64,000 bases of DNA from Bradyrhizobium diazoefficiens (GCF_016616235.1 NZ_CP067100.1:5143001-5207000), one strand, 5' to 3'; shown: positions 44,397-53,377, counted from the stretch's first letter. Numbers and translations: made by a program. Notes: generated from the letters alone by a model not told the origin.

Positions 44397-46403
44397 ATGA
44401 TTATCCGGCTTGTCATGTTAGCGGAGTTGGTGGCGATTACCGCGGCGCTCGCAATGCCGGAAAGCCTGCTAAGCAGGGTATTGGCGTCGTTCGTACTTGC
44501 AACGGCTGCGCTCGTTGTAGCGATCTTTCCATCATCCGGCTCCCTCGGGTTCGCTAGGCTGCTCCGGCCCGGTCTTGTCGTTGTGCTCGCGGCGCCGGCG
44601 CTCTGGATGGCGTCACAGGCAGTGCCGATGCCTATGGGCACACTCGGCAATGCCATCTGGACAACTGCATCGGCGGCGCTGAACGAGCCCCTTGCTGAAA
44701 TAATCACAGTCGATACCGGGGCGACCATGTTCTCGTTCGCGCAATATTGCGCGGTGCTCGCCGCTGCCCTCGTCGCTGCGGTGATCGCCCTTGACCGATA
44801 TCGCGCGGCGCAAGTCCTGCATATCCTGCTGTCGATAGCCACGGTCGCCACGGCTATGTGGTTCGGCAAGGAAACAGCCGGCGTCGCCGGGCCCGATGGC
44901 TCAACCGTCGCAGTGCTCGGCGTCCTGCTCTCCTGCGCGACGGCAATACGCGCGGCCGATCAAATAGCGCGGCACAGTCGCCCCGGAATAATTGCGCCAG
45001 CCCCGCTCCTTACTCTGTCCGCCGCGACCATCGCAATGATTGTCTGCTTGGCCGCGCTGCTCATTCGGACCAGCTCTACCGCCGTCGTGGCCGCCCTCCT
45101 CGGATCAGGAATCTTGCTTTCAGTGTTCGCTATTCGCAGGTGGTGCTTGGGCTTGTGGGGTACGGCTGGCGTTTTCGCAAGCGCCGCAATATTCTTTGTT
45201 GCCAGCGCAACGCTCCTTCCGTTTAGGACGAACACCGATGTGACGATCGCCTTGTCAACGAGCAGTCAGATCGCGACAGAACGGATGCTACAGGACGTCA
45301 GGCCGGCGGGATCCGGCGCCGGCGCCTCGACGGTCCTTTTGCCGCTTTATCGGGACATTGGAATCGGCGTCCCGCGAGAAAGGCCAACGGCTGCCGCCGC
45401 AATGGTTATCGACATGGGCTGGGCGTTCCTTTGCGGCCTTGTGATTATAGCGATGCTCGGCGCTTGTATTCTGATCAGGCGATCTCTGTCGCGAGCTTAC
45501 GACTACGTGTATCCAGCCCTGGGCGCCGGCGCTTCGATTGCGCTGACGATACTGGCCTTTGCCGACCATGGAATTCTGGGCTTGGGCGCATCGCTTTTGG
45601 TCGCTGCGCTTTTTGGGCTGGCGTTCGGCCAGAGCGTCCCCGGTACGGGCCGTGAGGCCATATCCTTGGAATCGAAAGAGGCTTCGGGCTGGATGGCCGG
45701 TCCAGCTCCGGCGTCTCGTCCAAGGCTCGCGCCAGCGTTTGTCACCCTTTGGCCGCGCGTTGTCCTGATGGTGCTTGGAATAGCGCTAATCGTACAGACG
45801 ATATGGATAGTCCTCCCAAGGTGGTATCTCGGAGGTCAGTCTTCTTTGTCAGCAGCTGTTTCGGCCGCAGCAGCATGGCCAAACGAGATCTCGAAACCAG
45901 TGTCCGCTGCGGCAGCGCATGAAGGCTTTTTGATCCGAGGGGAATCACGGTCCCATGGAGATCCGGCTCTCGCCGCGGACGAGCAAAAAACGGAACTTCC
46001 GGCAGCGTCGAGCGCGTTTGCCCGCGTACTGCGCTCGTCGCCGCTCCGCGGCGACATTTGGCTCATGCTCGCGGCGGCGTCGAAGCAGAATTCGATCCAG
46101 ACGGCAGCCATGCTCAAGATGTCGTACTATACTGCGCCGAGCGATCTGGATCTGCTTCCGTTGAGGCTATCCGTCGCGCTCGCTACCGATGCTGTGGTAC
46201 GTGAGCTAGAATTTCGGGAATTGATCAAGCGGGACGTCAGCCTCGTCGTTAGGCGTCGACCTGCTATCAGACCAGCGCTTGTGGCCGCGTACCGATCAGC
46301 CTCGGCCGAGGGGAAGATCTATCTCGAGAACCTAATTTCGGAGCTCGATCCGACTTACCTCGACAACATGCGCGCGCGGAGTTCCCGACAGGGATCTCGA
46401 TAG
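44397..46403 (+). CDS. Large multi-spanning membrane protein of the polysaccharide locus, Wzy/ligase-like
   Basis: This is a protein of about 668 aa. Roughly twelve hydrophobic segments extend to about residue 475, followed by a C-terminal region of about 200 residues that is Ala-rich and helical (SSAFARVLRSSPLRGDIWLMLAAASKQNS), like TPR-type tails on some O-antigen ligase family proteins. It lies 75 nt after the kinase gene. It may be a second polymerase or a ligase. There is no decisive motif. The ATG (MIIRLVMLAELV) is chosen over an in-frame GTG nine codons earlier. Confidence 0.6.
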   Translation: MIIRLVMLAELVAITAALAMPESLLSRVLASFVLATAALVVAIFPSSGSLGFARLLRPGLVVVLAAPALWMASQAVPMPMGTLGNAIWTTASAALNEPLAEIITVDTGATMFSFAQYCAVLAAALVAAVIALDRYRAAQVLHILLSIATVATAMWFGKETAGVAGPDGSTVAVLGVLLSCATAIRAADQIARHSRPGIIAPAPLLTLSAATIAMIVCLAALLIRTSSTAVVAALLGSGILLSVFAIRRWCLGLWGTAGVFASAAIFFVASATLLPFRTNTDVTIALSTSSQIATERMLQDVRPAGSGAGASTVLLPLYRDIGIGVPRERPTAAAAMVIDMGWAFLCGLVIIAMLGACILIRRSLSRAYDYVYPALGAGASIALTILAFADHGILGLGASLLVAALFGLAFGQSVPGTGREAISLESKEASGWMAGPAPASRPRLAPAFVTLWPRVVLMVLGIALIVQTIWIVLPRWYLGGQSSLSAAVSAAAAWPNEISKPVSAAAAHEGFLIRGESRSHGDPALAADEQKTELPAASSAFARVLRSSPLRGDIWLMLAAASKQNSIQTAAMLKMSYYTAPSDLDLLPLRLSVALATDAVVRELEFRELIKRDVSLVVRRRPAIRPALVAAYRSASAEGKIYLENLISELDPTYLDNMRARSSRQGSR

Positions 46404-46511
46404 GATCCTCTACGCAATGCGACATATTTAAATGACTGAAACCGGGATTTTCTCTTGATAAATCTGATTAATTAATAATACATTAAATATTAGCTCGCAG
46501 GTGTCCCGACA
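46404..46511 (+). promoter_or_regulatory. AT-rich spacer before the glycosylphosphotransferase gene
   Basis: This 108-nt spacer has an AT-rich run at 46425-46495 (ACATATTTAAATGACTGAAA, TTAATTAATAATACATTAAA). It belongs to the recurring set of AT islands and could carry a separate promoter for the initiating transferase. Confidence 0.4.
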
Positions 46512-47981
46512 ATGAATTTCGTGAACCGACATTTCCCCGATCGGGAGGTTACGGATCATGTCGGTCCGGGGCCGATACTATCCCGCCAGCGCAAATGGCC
46601 CCTCCGTTACGACTCGATCGAATACGTGGCGCTCTGTGCGGATATTGCGACCATTGTTTTTGCGAGCGTCGTTTCGATGTGGCTGTGCCAAGCTCGGAAT
46701 GGGTGGGCTGCAGGCGACTTAAGCAATACACTTGGCTTGGCGCTAGTCAGCGCAGCATGCCTCGTTTGCCTCTTGAAGACCCACGGCCTGTATCGGCCAG
46801 TTGAGCTCCTCGTTCTCCGAAACCAGATACGCGCCGTCTGTATGGCTTGGATGTCTTTGCTGCTCTTCATGTGGGCCGTGTACGGCTTTGCAATTCGCCC
46901 GGGCCCTTCCGAGCAAGTGGGCCCGCTTTTCGCTGTTCTGGGCCTGGGCCTGCTTGTGGCCGAGCGGTGGGCAGTCAAGGCGCTTCTCGGACGGGGCCTG
47001 AGCGGCAGAAAGTTCGCCACCACGAATATTGTTCTGATCAGCGATCAACCCCCGTCGAAGCACGCGGGGCTGTCTGAAACGCTGGCAATGCACGGCTATT
47101 CCGTCATGGGACGGTTCAGCTTGCCTCCGACCGGCTCCGGTCCCACCTGTCGAAGGCGGCTCACCGCCCGCGTGATCGACTACATTCGCACGTGCCAGCT
47201 CGACCAAGTGGTGGTGGAAGCCGACCCGGAGCGATGGCCCGAACTTCGGGCCTTCGTTGCCGATTTACGAGTATTGCCGTTCCCGATCATGTTCGTGCCG
47301 GTCGGCACAACGTCCGAGTTGCTTCGACATCCGACCCGGAATCTTGGAAGTGCCGTTGGTGTAGAACTCCAGCGCGGTCCCCTTGCGCCGCTGGAATGCG
47401 CGATCAAGCGGATGATCGATCTTATCGGCGCGGGACTCGCCCTGGCACTACTTGCCCCGCTGCTCGCGCTGGCCGCACTCGCGATCAAGCTGGATTCTCC
47501 CGGTCCCATATTCTTTCGGCAACAACGCTGTGGCTTCAACGGCCAGATCTTCCTGATCCGCAAATTCCGAACGATGCATGTGCTCGAGGACGGGCCCGTG
47601 ATCCTTCAGGCCAACCGCGCCGATCGACGGGTCACCCGCGTCGGCAAATGGCTGCGCCGGACAAGCTTCGATGAACTCCCACAGTTGCTAAATGTTCTCG
47701 ACGGCAGCATGTCCCTGGTAGGTCCGCGTCCGCATGCCTTGGCCCATGATGGTCAGTTTGACAAGCTCGTGCGGAACTATGCCTTCCGCCGCCGGGTCAA
47801 ACCAGGATTGACCGGATGGGCCCAGGTCCACGGCTGTCGCGGCCCAACCCCAACAGCGGCTATGGTCGAAAGGCGTGTGCAATATGATCTCTGGTACATC
47901 GACAACTGGAGCCTTCGGCAGGATCTCGCAATTCTGATGCGCACTCCCCTTGAAGTCTTGCGAGGCCGCAATGCCTATTGA
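46512..47981 (+). CDS. Undecaprenyl-phosphate sugar-1-phosphate transferase (polyprenyl glycosylphosphotransferase)
   Basis: This 489-aa membrane protein starts the lipid-linked repeat unit. The N-terminal half holds four hydrophobic segments and a CoA-binding-like domain ([21 protein letters not shown]). The C-terminal catalytic domain, from about 297, has [78 protein letters not shown] and [19 protein letters not shown], the bacterial sugar transferase (WbaP/WcaJ/ExoY) signature. Which sugar it transfers (glucose, galactose or other) is not readable from sequence. Confidence 0.93.
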   Translation: MNFVNRHFPDREVTDHVGPGPILSRQRKWPLRYDSIEYVALCADIATIVFASVVSMWLCQARNGWAAGDLSNTLGLALVSAACLVCLLKTHGLYRPVELLVLRNQIRAVCMAWMSLLLFMWAVYGFAIRPGPSEQVGPLFAVLGLGLLVAERWAVKALLGRGLSGRKFATTNIVLISDQPPSKHAGLSETLAMHGYSVMGRFSLPPTGSGPTCRRRLTARVIDYIRTCQLDQVVVEADPERWPELRAFVADLRVLPFPIMFVPVGTTSELLRHPTRNLGSAVGVELQRGPLAPLECAIKRMIDLIGAGLALALLAPLLALAALAIKLDSPGPIFFRQQRCGFNGQIFLIRKFRTMHVLEDGPVILQANRADRRVTRVGKWLRRTSFDELPQLLNVLDGSMSLVGPRPHALAHDGQFDKLVRNYAFRRRVKPGLTGWAQVHGCRGPTPTAAMVERRVQYDLWYIDNWSLRQDLAILMRTPLEVLRGRNAY

Positions 47982-48077
47982 GGAACATGTCCCGCGGGCA
48001 CACCAGCGACGACGATGACCAAACGGGCTCTGTGGGCTCGCACCAAGAGCCCAACAATTATGCCGATTGCAACGAGA

Positions 48078-48446
48078 TTATGCCCGCTGCCGAACCTTCG
48101 GACTTGCCTCTCCCAGCCGGAAGTCCTCAATCTTGCGGCCAGACTTCATGGCAGCAACCAACCACCGTGGGCGCTTGCCGCGCCCCGACCAAGTCTCGGA
48201 CGTCTGGGGATTCCGGTATTTCGGGAGCACTCGCGGATATTTGCGCCTCAGCTTGCCAGTCGAAGATACCCCTGACCCGCTCGGGTCCACCACAGAAGCC
48301 ATCCCGCCGCCGAGAACTGCCAGGCGCTTCTCCAGTTCCTGTTTTTCCGCTTTAATACGGGCCGACAAAATGCCGCTGATTTCCTCATGAAGCGACCAAA
48401 GATCGTCAAGAGACATTGATTCCAGTTCGATTTTCCTGATCGACAT
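48078..48446 (-). CDS. H-NS-family DNA-binding protein (copy 1)
   Basis: This 122-aa nucleoid protein has an N-terminal helical oligomerisation part (LESMSLDDLWSLHEEISGILSARIKAEKQELEKRLAVL), a flexible linker, and the C-terminal DNA-binding core SETWSGRGKRPRWLVAAMKSGRKIEDF typical of the H-NS/HvrA family. It would bind AT-rich DNA and repress transcription. The ATG has AAGGTGG just upstream. It is transcribed away from the second copy and lies next to a locus rich in AT islands, its likely targets. Confidence 0.9.
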   Translation of the reverse strand: MSIRKIELESMSLDDLWSLHEEISGILSARIKAEKQELEKRLAVLGGGMASVVDPSGSGVSSTGKLRRKYPRVLPKYRNPQTSETWSGRGKRPRWLVAAMKSGRKIEDFRLGEASPKVRQRA

Positions 48447-48693
48447 ACTGCCACCTTGTAGTTGCGCCCATCTTCGTATTACCGCTACGGGTGATAATCA
48501 AGCCGTCGTTGGCATTATCCAAAAAAATGTTTGAACCGCATTCAAACTTCGAGTTCCAGATAACTGCGTCGCGATCACGAATCAAGCTGGAAAAATGGTC
48601 GTCGCGCACAATTTAACAGCCGGTCACACGCGACACGTGCGACCTGCTGCCTTGGACACCCCAACAGAGATTATTGCAAATCCAGTGAGTACA

Positions 48694-48984
48694 TCATACG
48701 GGCCGCACAGTCCGCCTGCTCTGCAGCACTCTCATCATGTAGGGGTGCCCCGCGCGGGGGCCCTTTTTTCTGCGCGGCAGGCTTTTCGTGGTCGGGCCTT
48801 TGGACAGCCGCAAACGAGTGCTAATAATCTCGATATCCCGCAACGCCCGTCGTCTGAGCTCGATTTGGGCTTTCATGGCCTGGGCGTCTGGGAATGCAGC
48901 CGACGGAACGATAAATCGGCTGATCGAACTCTGAAGTCGTTCGAGAGGATACTCGATCAACTTTATATCCCCCTTTTGCACCAC
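48694..48984 (-). CDS. Doubtful hypothetical protein or gene remnant
   Basis: This is a 96-codon frame from a GTG (no ATG available; a stop lies 12 codons upstream). The central part, IEYPLERLQSSISRFIVPSAAFPDAQAMKAQIELRRRALRDIEII, has coding-like composition and a plausible helical character. The 3' third is antisense to the candidate small RNA terminator, and there is no clear ribosome-binding site. It could be a small unknown protein or a fragment of an older gene. I recognise no family. Confidence 0.3.
   Translation of the reverse strand: MVQKGDIKLIEYPLERLQSSISRFIVPSAAFPDAQAMKAQIELRRRALRDIEIISTRLRLSKGPTTKSLPRRKKGPRAGHPYMMRVLQSRRTVRPV
48705..48769 (+). ncRNA. Candidate small RNA with intrinsic terminator
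   Basis: The segment ends in a GC-rich hairpin (GGGG-TG-CCCC-GCGC-GGGGG-CCC at 48742-48763) followed by six T residues, the clearest intrinsic terminator in the window. No plus-strand gene precedes it after 47981. A possible promoter is TTGCAA at about 48676 with a weak -10 (CATACG) downstream. The 5' end given is a guess. The alternative is a distal terminator for the glycosylphosphotransferase transcript. Confidence 0.4.
48742..48769 (+). terminator. Intrinsic terminator
   Basis: The stem pairs GGG with CCC and CCCC with GGGG around a small internal loop, closed by GCGC, and is followed at once by TTTTTT. It acts on plus-strand transcripts. Confidence 0.65.
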
Positions 48985-49168
48985 AACAAATTTCTCACTG
49001 GAACGCCGTTAATGAAATAACTCTCGATATAATTTTAAATAAAATATAATGTATTTATTGCGGCGTCAATTTGGAACTAGGCGTCGTTCTGACCTTAGGG
49101 GCAGGGATACCGAGACCGGAAGAACGAGACGATGGACACTGGATCAGTCGAACGGTGACGAGCGCGCT

Positions 49169-49552
49169 ATGCGCAGGCAGGATCTCGAAGCCATGGACTT
49201 TGAGGAGCTTTGGCTTCTTCATGAGGAGCTAACAAAAATCCTTGCTGAGAAGATTACTGCGGAAAAGCAGGAGCTGGAAAAGCGCCTTGCGCAGCTCAAC
49301 CGCCCGGAGCAGTTCGGCGGCGCGGAGAAGAGCCCCGCAGAGACCGGCACAGCCCAGCCGCCACGCCGCAGATATCCAAAGGTGGTGCCGAAGTACGTCA
49401 ACCCACTCCGGCCGACGGAGACCTGGTCTGGCCGCGGCAAACAGCCGCGTTGGCTGGTTGCCGCGCTCCAATCTGGACACACGCTGGAAGAATTCAGGAT
49501 TCCCGAGAACGGCGAGCCATCCGATACGAATGCTCGCCAAGATCATTCGTAG
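49169..49552 (+). CDS. H-NS-family DNA-binding protein (copy 2)
   Basis: This 127-aa paralogue of the divergently placed copy shares the order of elements: LEAMDFEELWLLHEELTKILAEKITAEKQELEKRLAQL oligomerisation helices, Pro-rich linker, RRRYPKVVPKYVNP, and the DNA-binding core ETWSGRGKQPRWLVAALQSGHTLEEF. The start is the ATG at 49169 (MRRQDLEAMDF); the frame is open for 40 more codons upstream but that part is Arg-rich and unlike the family. Two H-NS proteins could form hetero-oligomers with different targets. Confidence 0.88.
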   Translation: MRRQDLEAMDFEELWLLHEELTKILAEKITAEKQELEKRLAQLNRPEQFGGAEKSPAETGTAQPPRRRYPKVVPKYVNPLRPTETWSGRGKQPRWLVAALQSGHTLEEFRIPENGEPSDTNARQDHS

Positions 49553-49693
49553 AATGCCCCTGCACTGGCGCGGCGGCCTACGGAACCCGCCGGAGCAAAG
49601 CCCCCGGAAGGGTGTGAAAGATATTGTGCGAAGGGGGAGCTGCGCTCGAGCGGTGAACGTGCCTTACCGCGCTCGCGTGACGGTTGTTTGGTC

Positions 49694-50761
49694 CTAGATC
49701 TTGCCCGCACGAACCGCCGTGGCCGTTCGCAACAGGAACCGCAAGGTGTCAGCTCTTGGCATGGACCATGACCTGCGCGTTCGCGAGGATTCAATCGTTG
49801 CCTCTCTCCTGTAATTCCTTAAATCCAGAACCGCCATCGCGAGGAAGGGCCACCGTGTGGCCGGAAAGCGGGCTTGCACCACGCGTCGCACGAATTGCAG
49901 ACGCGGGATCAGTCGGCAGCGTAGCGAATGCGGAACATCGACACCAAGCAGTTCAGCGAGCGCCAGCAGCTGAGTTTCGACTGCATTTCTCAGCAATTTG
50001 CCCAAGATATGGGAGCTGAGTTCGCTCCAGTCGATGCCCCCAACTGAGTTGCTCAGATCGCGCAACTCAACAAGATGCCGCAGATCGATGTCGCCGAGCC
50101 AGTAACCATAGTCTTGAAACTGGTCGTGGATGATCAACATAAGCGCTTGGTAAGTTGGAGTGGGAATATACACGTTCCCCCGCCCCAGCCGCGCCGGCAC
50201 GCAGTGATTCAGAGCATGTCCCGAACCGCGGTAAAAATGAGCAGGACCGGGAGCGCTCCGCTGCAGATCAATCGTACCAACGTCGCATGGCCTGTTAAGC
50301 TCGGCGAACCATCTCTGGCTTCCGCGAGGAGATTGGTCGTGAATTTCGTAGCCAATTGCGACCAGGGCTGCGACCGCCTTTTCTGTCTCGTCCGGCATAA
50401 GCACAATGTCGAGATCAGCCATCAGCCGAGCTCCTCGCCGCTCACGAGGCGCTGTGGCCAATGTCGCCGCCCCCTTCAGCAACACTGGCGTTACTCCGTG
50501 GTTATTCATCGAAGCGACAGCTTCTTCTAATTGAACCGCCAGACAATCATTACGGACGACGTTTCGGCGATAGATATTGCGGATATAATCGCAAACGTCC
50601 TGAGGAATCGCCGACGCGAATTGATCAACCAGGTCGATAAGCGCCGGGGTGGTCAGTGTCTGGTTTGCCAGTCCAATTACGGACATCCAATCGACATCCG
50701 CAGGCGGACTACCTCGCAAGCACTTGCAGAGATCCACTAAGACAGAGCTATGCCCTACCAT
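49694..50761 (-). CDS. NTP_transf_5-family nucleotidyltransferase
   Basis: This protein of about 355 aa has the fold signature of uncharacterised nucleotidyltransferases (PF14907-like): GVTPVLLKGAATLATAPRERRGARLMADLDIVLMPDETEKAVAAL, with the LLKG loop at about 94-97 and the metal-binding DLD at about 116-118, then YIPTPTYQALMLIIHDQFQDYGYWLGDIDLRHLVELRDL. Genes of this family travel with HprK-related kinases and PqqD proteins. The ATG at 50761 overlaps the kinase gene stop by 14 nt; an in-frame start at 50818 is possible. It probably nucleotidylates a peptide, lipid or sugar; the target is unknown. Confidence 0.82.
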   Translation of the reverse strand: MVGHSSVLVDLCKCLRGSPPADVDWMSVIGLANQTLTTPALIDLVDQFASAIPQDVCDYIRNIYRRNVVRNDCLAVQLEEAVASMNNHGVTPVLLKGAATLATAPRERRGARLMADLDIVLMPDETEKAVAALVAIGYEIHDQSPRGSQRWFAELNRPCDVGTIDLQRSAPGPAHFYRGSGHALNHCVPARLGRGNVYIPTPTYQALMLIIHDQFQDYGYWLGDIDLRHLVELRDLSNSVGGIDWSELSSHILGKLLRNAVETQLLALAELLGVDVPHSLRCRLIPRLQFVRRVVQARFPATRWPFLAMAVLDLRNYRREATIESSRTRRSWSMPRADTLRFLLRTATAVRAGKI

Positions 50762-51836
50762 CACACAGGTCCACAAGCAGACGACGAGCCTCGGCCGACT
50801 CGCCATAGGTGAGTTCAAATGAACGTGCCCCTGCAGTAATCCGCCTCAAAGCGGAAAAGCCGGCCTGCGAGAGTTTTCCGTCGGCAGCAAATGCGCTCTC
50901 AATGAGCCGCTTCATCGAGTCAAGCTGATCTAGCGGGGTAAGCCCGATGGAGCCGTTTTCCATCCGATTCAAGAAGATGACCCAGTTCGCCGAAAAATTG
51001 CCAAAGTGCACGTCCGCTATTGGCAAGTACCGCACCAGAGCTCCATCTGGCCGGCGATATGTCTTCACGTCCTCCCAATCGTTGTGCAATTGCGAGCGCA
51101 ATCCCCAGGAACCCGTCTTGAGGGTGAGCGCAAACGGAGTTCCAGAGATCGTTCCGTCAGCTTCGATCAGCGCGACGTCATCGCCGGCGTAGTGGAATCC
51201 TGCATCTGTCAGCTGCAGCGTCAGAGTTGATTTTCCGGCTCCCGGTTCGCCGCACAACAGCAAGCCCGTGCCGCCCTTCACAAGTGAGGCCGCATGCAGC
51301 GCGAAGGCCGAGGGGGCGCCTCGGATAACTCGATCGGTGAGATAGGCCTTGATTGCAGGTGCCAGCGCGTCGAACTCACATCTCCGGACACACCCGTCAT
51401 CTCCGAGAAATACCACTTGATTCTCGTAGTCCATCACCTCGACGACAATGTCGTCGTCCGCTCCATCGTCCCGAGCACAAAAAAGACACGTCAATTGTTT
51501 CAACAGGGCCGGATTGACGGCCCGGATGCTGATCCTGCGTCGATTTAGGCTCGCCGACAGGCCATAATCGGTCGACATTTGCGAGTCGAAGCCGAGAAGT
51601 CCCCGGTCAAGCCAGGCGTTCATAGCTTGCCGCGTGAATTGGCGCGCAGTGCGCTCGTCAATGCCGCGCTTTCCAAGCTCCTGATAAATGTCCGCCAAAG
51701 AAGCGTCTTGCGCCAAGCTGCACCAAATGAAAGCGTCCATCTGGTTCAATTCGTAGATTTTCTGCTGTGTCTCGCTGAAAAGCACCGAGCGACCGTCCAG
51801 CAGCGCAAAAACTGCATCCGTAGCGGGCTTCAACAT
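50748..51836 (-). CDS. PqqD-HprK fusion: peptide-recognition domain joined to an HPr-kinase-like P-loop kinase
   Basis: This is a 362-aa protein. Residues about 8-82 (DAVFALLDGRSVLFSETQQKIYELNQMDAFIWCSLAQ...) match the PqqD/RRE pattern that binds leader peptides in RiPP pathways. Residues about 170-362 form an HprK-like kinase with the P-loop GEPGAGKST (196-204) and the AGDDVALIE motif (Asp219/Asp220). The C-terminal HPr-binding helix signature of true HPr kinases is not evident. The start at 51836 has GGAG 3 nt before the ATG; the frame extends to 51935. The 3' end overlaps the nucleotidyltransferase gene and an 81-aa gene lies upstream on the same strand. It belongs to the 'HPr-rel-A' type of systems, here with both functions fused. 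Confidence 0.85.
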   Translation of the reverse strand: MLKPATDAVFALLDGRSVLFSETQQKIYELNQMDAFIWCSLAQDASLADIYQELGKRGIDERTARQFTRQAMNAWLDRGLLGFDSQMSTDYGLSASLNRRRISIRAVNPALLKQLTCLFCARDDGADDDIVVEVMDYENQVVFLGDDGCVRRCEFDALAPAIKAYLTDRVIRGAPSAFALHAASLVKGGTGLLLCGEPGAGKSTLTLQLTDAGFHYAGDDVALIEADGTISGTPFALTLKTGSWGLRSQLHNDWEDVKTYRRPDGALVRYLPIADVHFGNFSANWVIFLNRMENGSIGLTPLDQLDSMKRLIESAFAADGKLSQAGFSALRRITAGARSFELTYGESAEARRLLVDLCDGRA

Positions 51837-52088
51837 GATCTCCGGTGATGATTTGCCCAGCACGACCTTGGCCAAGATTGTACAAAATCCGTCTCGTTGC
51901 GCGGCTCGGGCGACAGCACTTCCGCCCCGGGCCAAGGGCTCTCGTAACCGACCAATTCAACGTCAGGAACTCGCTAGAGGCGCCGGCGCGGCAACTCCTT
52001 CTAACCTGCCTTCCGCCTCAATGCGGTTGTCCTCGTGCGGTGCTGCCGCATCCACTGGCCGGGATTAATCTCGATGCGAGTATCCCGG

Positions 52089-52334
52089 TCATGCCGCCAA
52101 CTGATTGCCGTCGCCCATCCCTAGTCGAAAAATATTCAATATCCGGTCTCCCGGAAAGCTCTCCTGCGCCAACAGGCGGTGAGCGTCCAGCAAATATCGG
52201 TGGGCTTCACGATCGGCACTCCGCTCTCGTAGAATGCGCTCCCTCTCGCCCATGCTCAACAATCTCTGGTTTACCTGGGCCAACTGTTGCGCAATCGAGG
52301 GGGACACGTGCTTGTTATGAATTGATTCCCACAT
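52089..52334 (-). CDS. Small 81-aa protein upstream of the PqqD-HprK gene, possible peptide substrate
   Basis: The sequence is MWESIHNKHVSPSIAQQLAQ followed by an acidic/basic helix-rich stretch (ERERILRERSADREAHRYLL) and an ILNIFRLGMGDGNQLAA tail. It has no signal peptide or membrane segment and few Cys/Ser/Thr clusters. The ATG has a perfect GGAGG 5 nt upstream, better than a start 20 codons earlier. Its size and place, first in a cassette with an RRE-containing kinase and a nucleotidyltransferase, suggest it may be the modified peptide or a helper. No family recognised. Confidence 0.6.
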   Translation of the reverse strand: MWESIHNKHVSPSIAQQLAQVNQRLLSMGERERILRERSADREAHRYLLDAHRLLAQESFPGDRILNIFRLGMGDGNQLAA

Positions 52335-53377
52335 CGTTTCCTCCAGCCCGGTGGACTTTGCGAAGTAGCTTACGTCATTGAACGGAATTAACAACAGACT
52401 TTATATGTTCCTTATTTTTAAATTTCGGTTTTTATTCACGAATTGTTTCCATTGAAAACATGCTGAAATTAACTCCTGCACGCGTCGGCCGCAGCGGACA
52501 CTAGGCGCTTCCCCGAAAAGCGCTGAGCCAAGGAAGCTTTGAGCACGTCGATCAAGACCCATATGGTGCTGCGGCTCCGGCGGCCCACGCCTGGTTCGAG
52601 CGCTTCAGTCGCTGTCGCTTCATCCTCGTTTCGGTATCCGCGGACCCGATGGCGGACGGCGATGTTGCTAGTGCGGGCCATCCGAGGCCGGCATCTGCTG
52701 ATCCTAGTCAGACGCTCGCTAGGTGCGCGTTCGCCGGCATGCCTGCGCCGAATTGGGATTGGCTCGCTTTCCACGCTATCCTTTTTCTGCACAGCACAAT
52801 TGAAGTGGATTGGGCCAGCACAGCTATTGACAGCACCGAAAAAGATTCGGCGAGAGTCGCAAATCAGACCGACAGCTGCGGTTCTGATCTGCACACTGAT
52901 CTCAGGCTGGGTTGAAGCTCCCCCAAATCTAAATGTCGCGGAAGAACGACTGCTCGCCTCGCCTCATGTTGAATATTTCTTGGGTCTATTGCGAGTGGAG
53001 TGAAGCCAGTGAGAGCGTTGGCAGATTGGCCCATCAAGGAAATCCTTATCGTTTCCCTCGAGTGGCGCGCCTCGCGCCGCCACCACCGCATCCGCTCAGC
53101 TTGGTCTGTCGTTAGAGCCGCCCCGGCAGCTTCGATGGCGGCAGGATAATCGACACCCGCGGCTGCCAAGCACCAAACCCGGCAGTCAGCCCAGAATTCG
53201 CTGAAGCAGCGATCCGGTTGGTTGGATAAAGCGACGTCACGGGCAGGCCGCCCCTTGCTCGGACGAACGACCTCAGTGCGCGATGCCCCCCAAGTAACTC
53301 CGCACTGTCGAAAACACGCGGTCCAACCGACCGGTCCATTTTTGTTCGATAACAAACAGCATTTAAGGGAGGCTCGC
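52335..53377. other. About 1 kb without a supported gene
   Basis: This region contains an AT-rich island at 52380-52445 (TTATATGTTCCTTATTTTTA) upstream of the 81-aa gene. Beyond it are several overlapping open frames of 88-177 codons on both strands. Their compositions are Arg/Ser/Pro-rich, as expected of antisense or non-coding frames in GC-rich DNA; none has a recognisable motif or a good start site. It may contain decayed genes. Confidence 0.55.

Larger units (their letters stand above)
48447..49168. other. 722-bp region between the two hns-like genes
   Basis: This region holds the promoter of the minus-strand hns copy, a candidate plus-strand small RNA ending in a T-tract terminator, a doubtful minus-strand open frame of 96 codons, and an AT-rich segment (49010-49060, TATAATTTTAAATAAAATAT) before the second hns copy. 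No other gene is supported. Confidence 0.6.
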
